Source of the DNA: Bacillota bacterium
Lineage (GTDB): Bacteria > Bacillota > Negativicutes > Sporomusales > Sporomusaceae
Direction of reading: 5' to 3'
DNA: 23,081 bases
Assembly (NCBI GenBank): GCA_023443285.1
Contig: JAEZVB010000060.1
Coordinates: 1-23,081, forward strand
Part shown: in pieces, positions 7,961 to 16,396 of the stretch
Numbering within the stretch: position 1 is the stretch's first letter
Layout of the letters: the number at the start of each line of letters is the position of its first letter
Made by a program: the position numbers and the translations under genes
Notes under the pieces: model-generated
What the model saw: only the letters and a program-made list of their open reading frames with translations
What the model was told of the DNA's origin: nothing
Database searches by the model: none

Positions 7961-8617
7961 TCATATAGTAATATTCACGTTTTTTTTCTTTGCTTTTTTA
8001 GCATTTTTACAGGAAGCCTCTTCGATATCGGCTTTCAACTGGTTAGTTTTCCGACGGCGGGCGACTTCGGCTGCCGCTATACCATACTCAGTAGATTCTT
8101 TAAGGTCGCGATCTATTGCTTTGACTTTTCCTTCTAAACTATATTGCGGGTGAGCATTGTTGTTTGCTTCCGAAGCTGATGGGCAAAAGGAAAAAGTCAT
8201 TCCTGACCCAGCCATAGTCTGGGCCTGAGAGTTGTTAGAAATAGCCGAATATAGTTTGTTCATACTGGCATTATTAAGAGCACGTTCATGCTTAGCCAGC
8301 GCTTTTTCACGTTCACGTGCGCTTTTGGCCGTGGCCTCTTCCCTTTTTAATCTTTCTAGCTCGAGTTTCCGAGTTTCTTCTTCATACACGGATTGCTGTA
8401 TCTGCTTATCAACTGCTTGTAGTTCTAGGATAACCTGCTTAGTATCAGTATTCGTATTACTACTGTTGTGGTTTGCTATCATCTCTGTAGGCTTGTTATA
8501 TGTTTCTTGCTCAAATTTTTTTTGTAACCGTTCACGATATTCTCTTAACGCAGTTAAATTACTTTTGGGGTTGACAATAGCTAGTAAGTTTTTCAAGCCC
8601 ATTTGGTCTATTGGCAT
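7961..8617 (-). CDS. Hypothetical charged coiled-coil protein
   Basis: Not recognised. The 218-residue protein begins MPIDQMGLKNLLAIV and contains a long, highly charged heptad-like helix (about residues 75-130, rich in E, K, R, L and A) that should form a coiled coil. A short flexible stretch follows, then a lysine-rich tail (KNAKKAKKKN). No signal peptide or membrane segment is visible. The frame extends upstream to 8815, but that extension reads like non-coding sequence and the ATG at 8617 has AGGAG about ten bases before it. It converges on the glutamate synthase-like gene and shares its terminator region. It may be a scaffold or nucleic-acid-associated protein, which is only a guess from charge. 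Confidence 0.6.
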   Translation of the reverse strand: MPIDQMGLKNLLAIVNPKSNLTALREYRERLQKKFEQETYNKPTEMIANHNSSNTNTDTKQVILELQAVDKQIQQSVYEEETRKLELERLKREEATAKSAREREKALAKHERALNNASMNKLYSAISNNSQAQTMAGSGMTFSFCPSASEANNNAHPQYSLEGKVKAIDRDLKESTEYGIAAAEVARRRKTNQLKADIEEASCKNAKKAKKKNVNITI

Positions 8618-8853
8618 ACCATTCACTCTCCTGTAACCGTACTCATCATGATATTTATATCTATATACAGTATCGAACGAAATATGGGAGAAGTTAACAA
8701 AAAGACGGGTCAAAAAAGCAAGCATTTCCAGGAAAGTATCAAATTGGCAGGATTTTTGTGTTGTATAGCAAATATTAAAAAAAAGGCTTTTAGGGAAATC
8801 AGAGACGTATCCCAAAAGCGTGTTTGGATAAATTTTGAAAGGGTTGAACTGTT

Positions 8854-9180
8854 ATGTCTGAGTCTGTAATTATCGCGAACTGCGGTTTAGTTTGTACAAA
8901 ATGCGGAATGTACATAAAAGGGAAATGTCTTGGATGTTTTGGTGGAAAGCCGATGAATTCAAAATGCAAGATAAAACACTGCGCAGAAGAACGTCGATAT
9001 GCTAGTTGTGCTGATTGCCAGCAATTTACCGAACTTAAACAGTGTGGAAAGCTAAATAATCTGATAGGGAAATTTTTTGGGTTTATTTTCAGGACAGATA
9101 AAATCGGTAATCTAAATCGTATTCGAGAAGTAGGTTATGAAGAATTTAAAAAGGAATCTGAATGCAAAACTAAGGGCTGA
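8854..9180 (+). CDS. DUF3795 cysteine-rich protein
   Basis: A 108-residue protein with the DUF3795 cysteine pattern: CGLVCTKCGMYIKGKCLGC near the N-terminus, CKIKHCAEE in the middle, and CADCQQFTELKQC. The cysteines suggest zinc or Fe-S binding; no activity is established for the family. The C-terminal part (GYEEFKKESECK) is the usual ending. The ATG at 8854 follows AAAGGG by about ten bases. It is divergent from the coiled-coil gene, with about 236 bases between the two starts. It stands alone, followed by a perfect palindromic repeat. Confidence 0.75.
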   Translation: MSESVIIANCGLVCTKCGMYIKGKCLGCFGGKPMNSKCKIKHCAEERRYASCADCQQFTELKQCGKLNNLIGKFFGFIFRTDKIGNLNRIREVGYEEFKKESECKTKG

Positions 9181-9260
9181 GAAAAAGAAAACAGTTTTTT
9201 CGGTGTATTACCAGCGGTTGGTGCTAATATGGCCGGTACTGGAGATTGGCAAGGGTTGGC

Positions 9261-9310
9261 AAGGGGACGGAGGAACTGTCTTGAGATTAACACAGTTCCT
9301 CCGTCCCTTT
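9261..9310. repeat. Perfect REP-like palindrome
   Basis: The 16-base arms 9264-9279 and 9292-9307 are exact complements (19 bp with flanking pairs) around a 12-base loop. The GGGACGG/CCGTCCC core resembles the GAACCGTCCC core of the repeats around the RAYT gene. There is no T run, so a terminator role is less likely. Confidence 0.7.
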
Positions 9311-9353
9311 GTACGCTGCAGTCTTTTACCAGAGAATATGGAAAATAGGTTGC

Positions 9354-9512
9354 TTAAGACGGAACCGCAATTTCCCAGAACCATTTTTCCCGGGTAATAT
9401 CACGCACAATAATTTTTTCCGCATTAGCGGTGTTATCAGCGTCATATTTCTTTATTTCAGTTTGCTCATGAGTATTTATAGGATCCATTACAGTTGTGGT
9501 TGCAGTGCTCAT
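9354..9512 (-). CDS. Small acidic protein, 52 residues, unknown function
   Basis: A short gene supported by its signals rather than by homology. The ATG at 9512 follows AGGGAGG by nine bases, a sigma-A-like promoter lies 47-75 bases upstream, and a Fur-like palindrome lies above that. The product begins MSTATTTVMDPINTHEQ, continues through a charged middle (TEIKKYDADN), and ends with an amphipathic aromatic segment (REKWFWEIAVPS). No signal peptide, cysteine pair or membrane helix is visible. It sits downstream of the LysR gene on the same strand but behind that gene's terminator, so it is probably its own unit. The REP-like palindrome at 9261-9310 lies just past its stop. Confidence 0.6.
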   Translation of the reverse strand: MSTATTTVMDPINTHEQTEIKKYDADNTANAEKIIVRDITREKWFWEIAVPS

Positions 9513-9558
9513 ATAGTTAACCTCCCTTGATTAAGCACAATGTCTTGTGTTGTGTTTT

Positions 9559-9587
9559 ATTGTACTGCCGCCGCTCGTACAAGTGAA
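9559..9587 (-). promoter_or_regulatory. Probable promoter of the 52-residue gene
   Basis: On the minus strand TTCACT (9582-9587) and TACAAT (9559-9564) are separated by 17 bases, giving a predicted leader of about 40 bases. Confidence 0.5.
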
Positions 9588-9604
9588 ATATATGTTACGC
9601 ATAG

Positions 9605-9627
9605 ACTTATTCTTATTGAGAATGAGT
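9605..9627. promoter_or_regulatory. Fur-like palindrome
   Basis: Eleven-base half sites ACTTATTCTTA and TGAGAATGAGT around one central base match at 9 of 11 positions as inverted repeats. The sequence resembles ferric-uptake-regulator boxes (GAGAATGA/TTATTCT type). It lies just upstream of the -35 of the small gene. Confidence 0.4.
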
Positions 9628-9667
9628 CGACTATCAGCAGAATTTTGTTATAAATTCCGGTAGATTG

Positions 9668-9698
9668 AAAAAAGAGACTGCATGAGCAGCCTCAGTCT
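9668..9698 (-). terminator. Terminator of the LysR gene
   Basis: On the minus strand AGACTG pairs with CAGTCT across a GC-rich interior and is followed by CTTTTTT. The stem begins inside the last codons of the LysR gene. Confidence 0.75.
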
Positions 9699-10615
9699 AT
9701 AGTTGCAATAATATCAATATCCATATCTTTAAAACCAGAAAAAGTACGGGCAAACTGAATCCACTGACGGGCGGAATGCGGAAGATAGCGACCCTTTTTC
9801 CATATAACTCCAAATTGTAAGTAAATCGGTTTTCCGGCCAACGGCCTGCTGACTACCTGACTGCTATCCAATTGACGGCAAATGCGGGTTGGTAAAAGGA
9901 CAATTCCCACATTGGCAGCGACGATTTGAATCATAAACTCTAACTGTGAAGTTTCAAACATGATTTTGGGGTCAAAGCCTTCACTGTGGCAACGCTCAAT
10001 AATCTGGTCATGCAGTCGGAAATCTTTGCTGTACAACACAAAAGATTCTTCCGCCAAATTAGACATAGTAACTGTTGAATGGGCTGCTAAAGAATGTTCG
10101 GGATGCATGACCACTTCCAGAGAATCACGTGTAAGCCAAAACATCTCATATAATTCTTCATTGGTAACCGGCGTCGATACTATACCAATATCCAATTCAC
10201 CTTCTTGAACGCTCTTTTCAATCGTTTTTGAACCAAACTCAAACAACTGTAATTCAATATTAGGGTGTTCTTTCTTAAAAACCCCCAGCACTTGTGAGAA
10301 CATAGTTACACTGGTAATCGGCGGAACCCCTATGCGAATTTTACCTGACTTTTGCGCAAGCAAACCATCTATGTTAGTAGTAAGGTTATCAAACAATGCA
10401 ACAATTTGCTGTGCTTGCTCCAAAAAGACAATGCCGGCATCGGTCAGTTCCACATGCTTGGTATCACGATAGAACAATTCAATTTTCATTTGTGCTTCTA
10501 TTTCTTTGATCATTTTACTAATTGACGGTTGGGATATATGAATTTGCTCGGCTGCTTTTGTGAAATTCCCACAACGAGCCACCGCCAAAAAACACTCCAA
10601 ATGTCTGATTTCCAT
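9692..10615 (-). CDS. LysR-family transcriptional regulator
   Basis: A 307-residue LysR-type regulator. The N-terminal winged helix-turn-helix is classic: MEIRHLECFLAVARCGNFTKAAEQIHISQPSISKMIKEIE. Residues about 90-295 form the two-lobed effector-binding domain, opening KIRIGVPPITS and containing ELDIGIVSTPVTNEELYEM. The effector is unknown; there is no divergent metabolic gene that would name it. The ATG at 10615 has GAGGAG eight bases upstream; a TTG two codons earlier is too close to that site. A consensus promoter lies 80-110 bases upstream and a terminator follows directly, so it is a single-gene unit. Confidence 0.9.
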   Translation of the reverse strand: MEIRHLECFLAVARCGNFTKAAEQIHISQPSISKMIKEIEAQMKIELFYRDTKHVELTDAGIVFLEQAQQIVALFDNLTTNIDGLLAQKSGKIRIGVPPITSVTMFSQVLGVFKKEHPNIELQLFEFGSKTIEKSVQEGELDIGIVSTPVTNEELYEMFWLTRDSLEVVMHPEHSLAAHSTVTMSNLAEESFVLYSKDFRLHDQIIERCHSEGFDPKIMFETSQLEFMIQIVAANVGIVLLPTRICRQLDSSQVVSRPLAGKPIYLQFGVIWKKGRYLPHSARQWIQFARTFSGFKDMDIDIIATID

Positions 10616-10696
10616 AATCAATGCTCCTCATTCCGTGTGGGCGCGTGCTTTGCAACCCGGTAGACTTCATTGTAGAAAAAAATGCGAATATAATAT

Positions 10697-10724
10697 TCTA
10701 TATATATTACATAGAGCGTGTCAA
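10697..10724 (-). promoter_or_regulatory. Promoter of the LysR gene
   Basis: On the minus strand a perfect TTGACA (10719-10724) and TATAGA (10697-10702) are 16 bases apart. The region between it and the start codon is very AT-rich. Confidence 0.6.
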
Positions 10725-10743
10725 TAGAAATAAGAAAAGAATT

Positions 10744-10780
10744 GGCTTGTACCAAGTCCTTCAGGACATCGGTACAAGCC
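10744..10780 (-). terminator. Terminator of the histidine kinase gene
   Basis: Outer arms GGCTTGTACC (10744-10753) and GGTACAAGCC (10771-10780) pair perfectly, with an inner GTCC/GGAC stem. On the minus strand the stem is followed by a T-rich run (TTCTTTTCTT). Confidence 0.7.
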
Positions 10781-10876
10781 GTATACGTTCTTAGGTTCCC
10801 TGACACTTTGAACTTCTGACAAAGCGAGTCATGTTATTGCGCTTTCTGTTTGGTAAGAGATAAGGTATGTTGATAT

Positions 10877-12541
10877 TTAGTTGGCCAATTTAAAATCAAT
10901 AGTAAAAGTTGTTCCTTTAGTGCTTGTAGTAACATCGATGACAGCATTATGACGGTGAGCAATTCTAAAGCATATGGGTATTCCCAAGCCTGTCCCTGTA
11001 TCCTTGGTGGTTAAAAAGGGGGTTCCCAACTTGGCACGGACATCTTTAGGAATACCATGACCTTGGTCACGTATAGATAACGTCACTAAACTCTGGTTAA
11101 GAAGGGTGCGTATCATAAGGTTACCGCCTGAAGGCATAGCCTCAACCCCGTTACGCACTATGTTCAGTATCAATTGGCGAATCTCATTTTCGTCCAGATA
11201 AAGATCCGGAATCTCATTCATGTCCAATTCTATGTGTACATTAGAGGCAGCAGCATGAGCTTGCATCAAAGGAGACAATGTCATTATGATTCCGTTTAGA
11301 TTACAACTTTTTAAGTCGGCTCGCTTGTCCTTGGCAAGCGTCAGGTATTCGCTGATAATAGTGTTGGCTCTATCTAATTCCTCAATCATCAAATCAAAGC
11401 GCTCTTTGTAAATATGAAATGCTTGCTTCTTTCCTAGCATTTGCAGGTAACCACGGACGGTAGTCATTGGATTGCGTATTTCATGAGCAACATTGGCAGC
11501 CATTTCGCCAACCATGTTCATGCATTCAACGCGGGAGATAACCTCTTCCAGTTCTTTACGAGCGGTGACATCTCGAATAATGCCTTCTATCGCCACGAAA
11601 TTTCCTGATTTATCATATACTGGAACGCATTTTTGCTCAAGCCATATCACTTTTTTATCTTTTCGGATTAGACGCAAGGTGAGTGGCAATTCATTTTGCT
11701 GGCTAGGGGTGTCAATGCAAGCAGAAAATATCGGTAAATCATTAGGATGTATTAGATTAAGCAGCAGCTTATTATTAGCGTAAAACTCTGCAGGCGTATA
11801 ACCTGTAACCGAAAGTACGGCAGGGCTTACATACTCGAATTTAGTCTCTGGCAAAATTCTGTAACGGTAAATTACATCAATTGCGTTTTCCGCCAACAGC
11901 CGGTATTGGGCTTCCTTATTTATTAACTCCGCTCGGGTCTTTTCAAAATATACAACCAACATACCCACTGCAATAATTATCCGAAGAATACCGGTACCAA
12001 TATTAGACCAGATAAGTATCGCGGGTATTTCGTTGATACAAGGACGAATTATCGTAATTAACCCCCACAGAATAAAGGCAGTGCCGACAATATAGTGTCC
12101 TACTCGATTTGCATGTAAATGGCGTATGAAGGTTAATCCTATCCATAAGAGAGCTCCCCCAAAAAACAGGGCGCCTGTAACCATAGTAAACAAATAATGT
12201 AATCTTGCTAAACTAAATACAGTACTCAATATAAGAGTTATAGCAGCGAAGTACCACCAATAACGTATCATTGGTTTTCCTATAAACAAACAGGTACTCC
12301 AAATAAACATTAACCCACAGGCAATGTATATCAGTTGGCAAAATAAGTATGCCAGCATTGATTCTTTCCAGGGTAAAAGTTCCAAGTTGAAAATCGCCAT
12401 ACGTAAAAAGTAGCAAATCCAGCTCATTACCCAGACCCCAACGTGCCGCTCACGATATACAACATAAAGATACACGTATACTAACAGAGTCGAAATGATC
12501 CCGATCATGGATCCGCCTACAGATAGTTGAAGAAGGGACAT
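10877..12541 (-). CDS. Membrane-bound PAS sensor histidine kinase, orphan
   Basis: A 554-residue sensor kinase. The first 200 residues hold about seven hydrophobic segments without a large external loop, a MASE-like sensory membrane domain. A PAS/PAC module follows (about 210-335: ENAIDVIYRYRI to GIIRDVTARKEL). The dimerisation domain has the phospho-acceptor histidine in NVAHEIRNPMTTVRGYL, and the ATPase domain shows the N box NIVRNGVEAM and glycine boxes DQGHGIP and GTGLGI. This resembles the KinB/KinD-like kinases that feed sporulation phosphorelays, but no response regulator is adjacent. The ATG at 12541 follows CAGGAGA by seven bases; an upstream ATG at 12598 lacks such a site. It is divergent from the cyclic-di-GMP gene. 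Confidence 0.88.
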   Translation of the reverse strand: MSLLQLSVGGSMIGIISTLLVYVYLYVVYRERHVGVWVMSWICYFLRMAIFNLELLPWKESMLAYLFCQLIYIACGLMFIWSTCLFIGKPMIRYWWYFAAITLILSTVFSLARLHYLFTMVTGALFFGGALLWIGLTFIRHLHANRVGHYIVGTAFILWGLITIIRPCINEIPAILIWSNIGTGILRIIIAVGMLVVYFEKTRAELINKEAQYRLLAENAIDVIYRYRILPETKFEYVSPAVLSVTGYTPAEFYANNKLLLNLIHPNDLPIFSACIDTPSQQNELPLTLRLIRKDKKVIWLEQKCVPVYDKSGNFVAIEGIIRDVTARKELEEVISRVECMNMVGEMAANVAHEIRNPMTTVRGYLQMLGKKQAFHIYKERFDLMIEELDRANTIISEYLTLAKDKRADLKSCNLNGIIMTLSPLMQAHAAASNVHIELDMNEIPDLYLDENEIRQLILNIVRNGVEAMPSGGNLMIRTLLNQSLVTLSIRDQGHGIPKDVRAKLGTPFLTTKDTGTGLGIPICFRIAHRHNAVIDVTTSTKGTTFTIDFKLAN

Positions 12542-12880
12542 AGAACGTCTCCTGAAATTATTTATCCTATAGGTAACTAAAAGTGGCCTAAAGAACAATG
12601 ACTATATTCGATGCTTTACCACAATATCCTTTCCAATATAAGTAAAAATACATATTTTTTACAAGCTGCTCCGCCTGTTCGATGCAAATGGAAACACGGT
12701 CTGCCGTCTCGCTGTATCACGCGGAAATAATTTTGGCAACGGTAAGAATATATGGGGAGGTGTTTTTTCGATTTGAGTCGAAGAATGTTATTTAGATAAA
12801 GATGTATATATCGAAATATTCCGTTAATATGGATGCTGAATTAATATCGTAAGTAATCATGAGACGAAAGAGGCAGTATC
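12542..12880. other. Divergent intergenic region between kinase and GGDEF-EAL genes
   Basis: AT-rich spacer that must hold promoters for both divergent genes. AAGAGG precedes the right-hand start at 12881. I see no operator, riboswitch (including cyclic-di-GMP types) or small gene that I can support. Confidence 0.4.
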
Positions 12881-15064
12881 ATGGCGCACGAAGAAAAACT
12901 AAGTGAAATTATTGAGCAGAATAATGTGGGCGATGGATTGCCAAATTCTAGCGAAATTCTATCACTTGCCGCTAGTTTAGCTCGCTTAGGGCCATGGAAT
13001 TTTAATCTTGAGAAAGATGTCTTTGAATTTAATAATGAATTTTATTCTATTTATGGAACTGACGTAGCAAAGGAAGGGGTATTTATGTCCCCTGAGAGGT
13101 ATCTTCGCGAATTTGTTCAGCCTGAAGATATCACAAAGGTTGAAGAAATGATTCAGAGTATGAGTTCATTTAGTGAACAAGCATTTATCGGTGAGATGGA
13201 GCATCGCATTGTCCGCCGGGATGGTCAAACGAGAATTATAAAAGCAATTATAAGTGCTTCAAAGGATGAAGGCGGCAACATTATCAAGTTATATGGTGCC
13301 AATCAGGATATCACGGAGCGCAAAGCAATGGAGGATGATATCCGTGGTAAAGAAGAGCTATTTTCTCTGGCCGCTGATTTAGCACGGTTGGCTCCCTGGG
13401 AATACATCGAAGGGATACGTCGGTATAAGTTTAATGATAGCTTTTATGCGATTTATGGTACGGATGTAGCCACAGAAGGGGAACTAATGGCTCCTGAGGT
13501 TTATATAAAGGAATTTGTTCATCCGGATGATGCCGCAGTAGTGAAAGACTGCCATGAGAAGGCAAATGCTTCAAGACATCCTGATTATGTGAATCAGGTT
13601 GAACATCGTATTATCCGCCGGGATGGTGAGGTTCGCTGGATTGTGTCTCGTCACAGAACGATCAGAGACGAGCACGGCAGAGCTATTCACAGGTTTGGAA
13701 CTAATCAGGACATCACCGAACGAAAGCTAGCCGAGGAAGCCGTACGAAAGAAAACCGACGAAATTTACCACCTTGCTTATACGGATGCCTTGACAGGCCT
13801 TGCTAATCGAACACGTTTAAATGAGTGTTTACAGGAGGAGCTTGAGCTGGCTATCTGCGGGATGTCAGCAGGTTTTGTTTTATTCATTGATTTGGATGAT
13901 CTCAAAACAGTCAATGACACCCTGGGACATTCCTACGGTGATATTCTTATTGCCGAAACAGGAAAACGTATTGCTGAAAATATCAGTAATAACGCAATCG
14001 TCGGCCGCATTGGCGGGGACGAGTTTATGGTTATAGCGCCCGGTATTACCGAAAAAACAGCTATAGATAGAATTGCCGAGAATATTATCTGGGCAATTAG
14101 TCAGGAAGTTAGAATAAACGACAATTCATTTCATATTTCTGCCAGTGCCGGTATTTCCATGTATCCTGCTGACGGTCAGACTGCAGAGGAAATATTTAAG
14201 AACGCAGATAACGCTATGTATGCAACTAAAAACTCCGGTAAAAATGGCTGGCGCTTTTACGATGCGGAAATGCACAAGACTGTATATGAAGAAATGCTGC
14301 TGACAAATGGCCTTCGTCTTTCCATTGAGCGCGGAGAACTTTCACTTAATTTCCAGCCACAAGTAACTGTAACTCGGGATGAAGTTATAGGATTTGAAGC
14401 CTTGCTGCGATGGAATAGCTATGAATATGGGAGTATTCCTCCATCAAGATTTATTCCTCTAGCTGAGAAAAAGGGTCTTATCCACATAATTGGAGATTGG
14501 GTTTTAAGGGAGGCGTGTAAGTTTGCTAGGGAGTTAGCCGATAACGGCTGGCTTACTATTTTTGTCTCAGTTAATATATCACCGCTCCAATTAAATTCAG
14601 AAGATTTTGTTTGTAAGGTTTGTAGCATACTTAATGAGACTGGAGTTAAACCGAGCCAAATCGAATTAGAAATAACTGAAAATGCTCTAATCGAGTCGCA
14701 TAGTCAAAGTGTGAGCAGACTAAACGAATTAAAAACTATGGGAATTCGCTTGGCTTTAGATGACTTTGGCACAGGGTATTCTTCATTAACATATCTTCAG
14801 TCTTTGCCAACAACAACATTAAAAATTGATAAAACTTTTGTTGACACCATTTTAATAGAAGGTAAACAACGGGAAATTATCAAAACAATTATTACCTTGG
14901 CGCACACAATGGGGATGTCGGTAGTTGCCGAAGGGGTAGAAGAAAAAGAGCAAATAGAGTTTTTGGAAAGATATCATTGTGATTTTCTTCAAGGCTATGC
15001 TATTTGCCGGCCTGTATCAGAGTCTGAGGCTATCAAGTTTTACCAGGAAAATAGTAGATCATAA
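12881..15064 (+). CDS. PAS-PAS-GGDEF-EAL cyclic-di-GMP signalling protein
   Basis: A cytoplasmic protein of 727 residues with tandem PAS/PAC sensor modules (about 25-150 and 155-285, each ending in a QDITERK linker), a diguanylate cyclase domain (about 290-455) and a phosphodiesterase domain (about 470-720). The GGDEF motif is intact at 378-382, and the position of the RxxD inhibitory site reads SNNA, so product inhibition is not expected. The EAL motif is intact at 506-508, with later catalytic segments ITENAL, DDFGTGYSS, KIDKTF and VVAEGVE, so phosphodiesterase activity is plausible. Both activities may exist, with the PAS pair choosing between them. The two PAS units are clearly similar to each other and look like an internal duplication. 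No membrane segment is present. Confidence 0.93.
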   Translation: MAHEEKLSEIIEQNNVGDGLPNSSEILSLAASLARLGPWNFNLEKDVFEFNNEFYSIYGTDVAKEGVFMSPERYLREFVQPEDITKVEEMIQSMSSFSEQAFIGEMEHRIVRRDGQTRIIKAIISASKDEGGNIIKLYGANQDITERKAMEDDIRGKEELFSLAADLARLAPWEYIEGIRRYKFNDSFYAIYGTDVATEGELMAPEVYIKEFVHPDDAAVVKDCHEKANASRHPDYVNQVEHRIIRRDGEVRWIVSRHRTIRDEHGRAIHRFGTNQDITERKLAEEAVRKKTDEIYHLAYTDALTGLANRTRLNECLQEELELAICGMSAGFVLFIDLDDLKTVNDTLGHSYGDILIAETGKRIAENISNNAIVGRIGGDEFMVIAPGITEKTAIDRIAENIIWAISQEVRINDNSFHISASAGISMYPADGQTAEEIFKNADNAMYATKNSGKNGWRFYDAEMHKTVYEEMLLTNGLRLSIERGELSLNFQPQVTVTRDEVIGFEALLRWNSYEYGSIPPSRFIPLAEKKGLIHIIGDWVLREACKFARELADNGWLTIFVSVNISPLQLNSEDFVCKVCSILNETGVKPSQIELEITENALIESHSQSVSRLNELKTMGIRLALDDFGTGYSSLTYLQSLPTTTLKIDKTFVDTILIEGKQREIIKTIITLAHTMGMSVVAEGVEEKEQIEFLERYHCDFLQGYAICRPVSESEAIKFYQENSRS

Positions 15065-15122
15065 CTCTAGGGAAATACAATCCGCAAAAGTGTTCTTTAA
15101 ATAAAATAGTAGGACATAAAGG

Positions 15123-15160
15123 GGCGTCAGACTGTTTTCGCACAATCTGACGTCTTCTTA
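15123..15160 (+). terminator. Terminator of the GGDEF-EAL gene
   Basis: CGTCAGACTGT (15125-15135) pairs with ACAATCTGACG (15142-15152) apart from one C-A mismatch, followed by TCTTCTTATAT. Confidence 0.65.
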
Positions 15161-15164
15161 TATC

Positions 15165-15238
15165 CTATTGATGAATAACTGGTAAAAATAACTGGAATTT
15201 GGAGCGATTGTGAGGTGGTAGAATGGAAAATTTGAAGC
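15165..15238 (+). repeat. Duplicated leader and first codons of the YoaP-like acetyltransferase gene
   Basis: About 70 bases match 18009-18082 with only a few differences, including the ribosome site GTGAGGTGG and an ATG followed by GAAAATTTGAA. After five codons the similarity stops, so this copy is an orphan gene start without a gene body. Confidence 0.75.
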
Positions 15239-15608
15239 TTAAGGTCTATTCCTGTTTTGCATCCGTGTGGCATATTACAACTGGTCTTTGTCCCTCTGCC
15301 TAACTTTCTAAGAACCGAAGGTGGGTGAACGTATCTGTCTAGTTGTAGAGAATAGGGGAAGAAGCGAGGGGGAACGTAATTTGCTTCGTTAAATGTTAAG
15401 CAACGAGGCACGAGATGCAGGATTTTGTATTTTTATGGTAAATAAGTATGGTATATAAAAATAGATTGGCTGGGTTGACCTGGAAATCACATTGATGTGA
15501 TGGATAAGCAGAGGATACAAAAGAACTTTCACCTTGTAGCGGGACTTAACTTCTTACAACAATCAGCTTAATATTCACGGTAAATTTATAAAAATGGGGG
15601 GAGAATTT
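15239..15608. other. Intergenic region without recognised content
   Basis: Follows the orphan leader. A 94-residue minus-strand frame (15127-15411) runs through the terminator and the duplicated leader and is judged spurious. The last 60 bases lead into the zinc-ribbon gene with a GGGGGGAG ribosome site. I see no RNA gene or element I can name. Confidence 0.4.
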
Positions 15609-16259
15609 ATGTCTGGGAAAATCATTTTTGTAAGAAATTACAATGATCTTAGTACAAACAAGGGATTTCAGTTTGAATTTTATTGCGATCGATGTGGTAC
15701 TGGGCATCGTACACCCTTTAATGCTTCGGTGACAGGTATGATTACTAACGTATTGGATGCAGCTAGCAGTCTCTTTGGTGGTGTTTTTGGCCAAGCAGCA
15801 GATGTTGGCGAGCACGTGAGGTCAGCATCTTGGGAAAAGGCTCATGACCAAGCGTTTGCAGAGGCGATACAAGATTTGAAGCCCGATTTCATTCAGTGCC
15901 CGCGCTGTATGGCCTGGGTTTGTCGCAAAGGCTGCTGGAATAACCAAAAAGGCCTCTGTAAAGAATGCGCACCAGACTTAGGTGTTGAGATGTCTGCAGC
16001 GCAGGCACAACGGTCGGTTGAGGAAGTTTGGGCACATGCGGCTATGGCTGAAGAAGATAAAAAACTTGATAAGCAGCAATGGCGCGAGACTATTAGGGCC
16101 ACTTGCCCAGAATGTGAGGCACCACTTTCCTCTAATGCCAAGTTTTGCGTAGAGTGTGGGGCTCAACTGAAAAAGAAAAGTGTATGTTCAAAATGTGGAG
16201 GTAAACTTGCAACTGGAGCCAAGTTTTGTGCTGAATGCGGTACAAAAACGTCAGACTAG
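15609..16259 (+). CDS. Zinc-ribbon protein with paired C-terminal ribbons
   Basis: Not assigned to a named family. The 216-residue protein has an N-terminal CDRCGTGH motif, a hydrophobic/glycine-rich stretch (VLDAASSLFGGVFGQAADVG), a middle cysteine cluster (CPRCMAWVCRKGC, then CKEC), a charged helix, and two tandem zinc ribbons at the end (CPECEAPLSSNAKFCVECG and CSKCGGKLATGAKFCAECG), each of the common zinc-ribbon type. Such ribbons usually mediate protein or nucleic-acid contacts. The ATG at 15609 follows GGGGGGAG; an in-frame ATG at 15594 lies before that site. It stands alone between the orphan leader and the RAYT unit. Confidence 0.72.
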   Translation: MSGKIIFVRNYNDLSTNKGFQFEFYCDRCGTGHRTPFNASVTGMITNVLDAASSLFGGVFGQAADVGEHVRSASWEKAHDQAFAEAIQDLKPDFIQCPRCMAWVCRKGCWNNQKGLCKECAPDLGVEMSAAQAQRSVEEVWAHAAMAEEDKKLDKQQWRETIRATCPECEAPLSSNAKFCVECGAQLKKKSVCSKCGGKLATGAKFCAECGTKTSD

Positions 16260-16315
16260 GTTTATACTGCAAAAGCGTGGCGGTAAATTTTTGTAAGCAA
16301 TAATATTAGTAGAAC

Positions 16316-16350
16316 TAGGGAAACAAAGGGACGGTTCTGATGTTTCCCTA
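16316..16350 (+). repeat. REP-like element upstream of the RAYT gene
   Basis: TAGGGAAAC (16316-16324) pairs perfectly with GTTTCCCTA (16342-16350). The loop carries GGGACGGTTC, the reverse complement of the GAACCGTCCC core found at four downstream sites, so this copy is inverted relative to them. Confidence 0.7.
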
Positions 16351-16357
16351 ATATGCA

Positions 16358-16366
16358 TGGTATAAT
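16358..16366 (+). promoter_or_regulatory. Extended -10 promoter element of the RAYT gene
   Basis: TGGTATAAT is a perfect extended -10 element lying eight bases after the REP-like hairpin; no good -35 is present. The REP element would overlap the upstream promoter region. Confidence 0.5.
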
Positions 16367-16396
16367 ATAAACAAAATTTTAAATTAGGTGAGGAAA

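Noticed and set aside
8232..8636. 134-residue plus-strand frame with hydrophobic stretch
   Set aside because: It is the antisense of the coiled-coil gene; leucine and serine richness is what antisense of charged helices produces.
9309..9530. 73-residue plus-strand frame
   Set aside because: It is antisense to the 52-residue gene, which has better start and promoter signals.
15127..15411. 94-residue minus-strand frame
   Set aside because: It runs through the GGDEF-EAL terminator and the duplicated leader, has no ribosome site and reads as low-quality protein.
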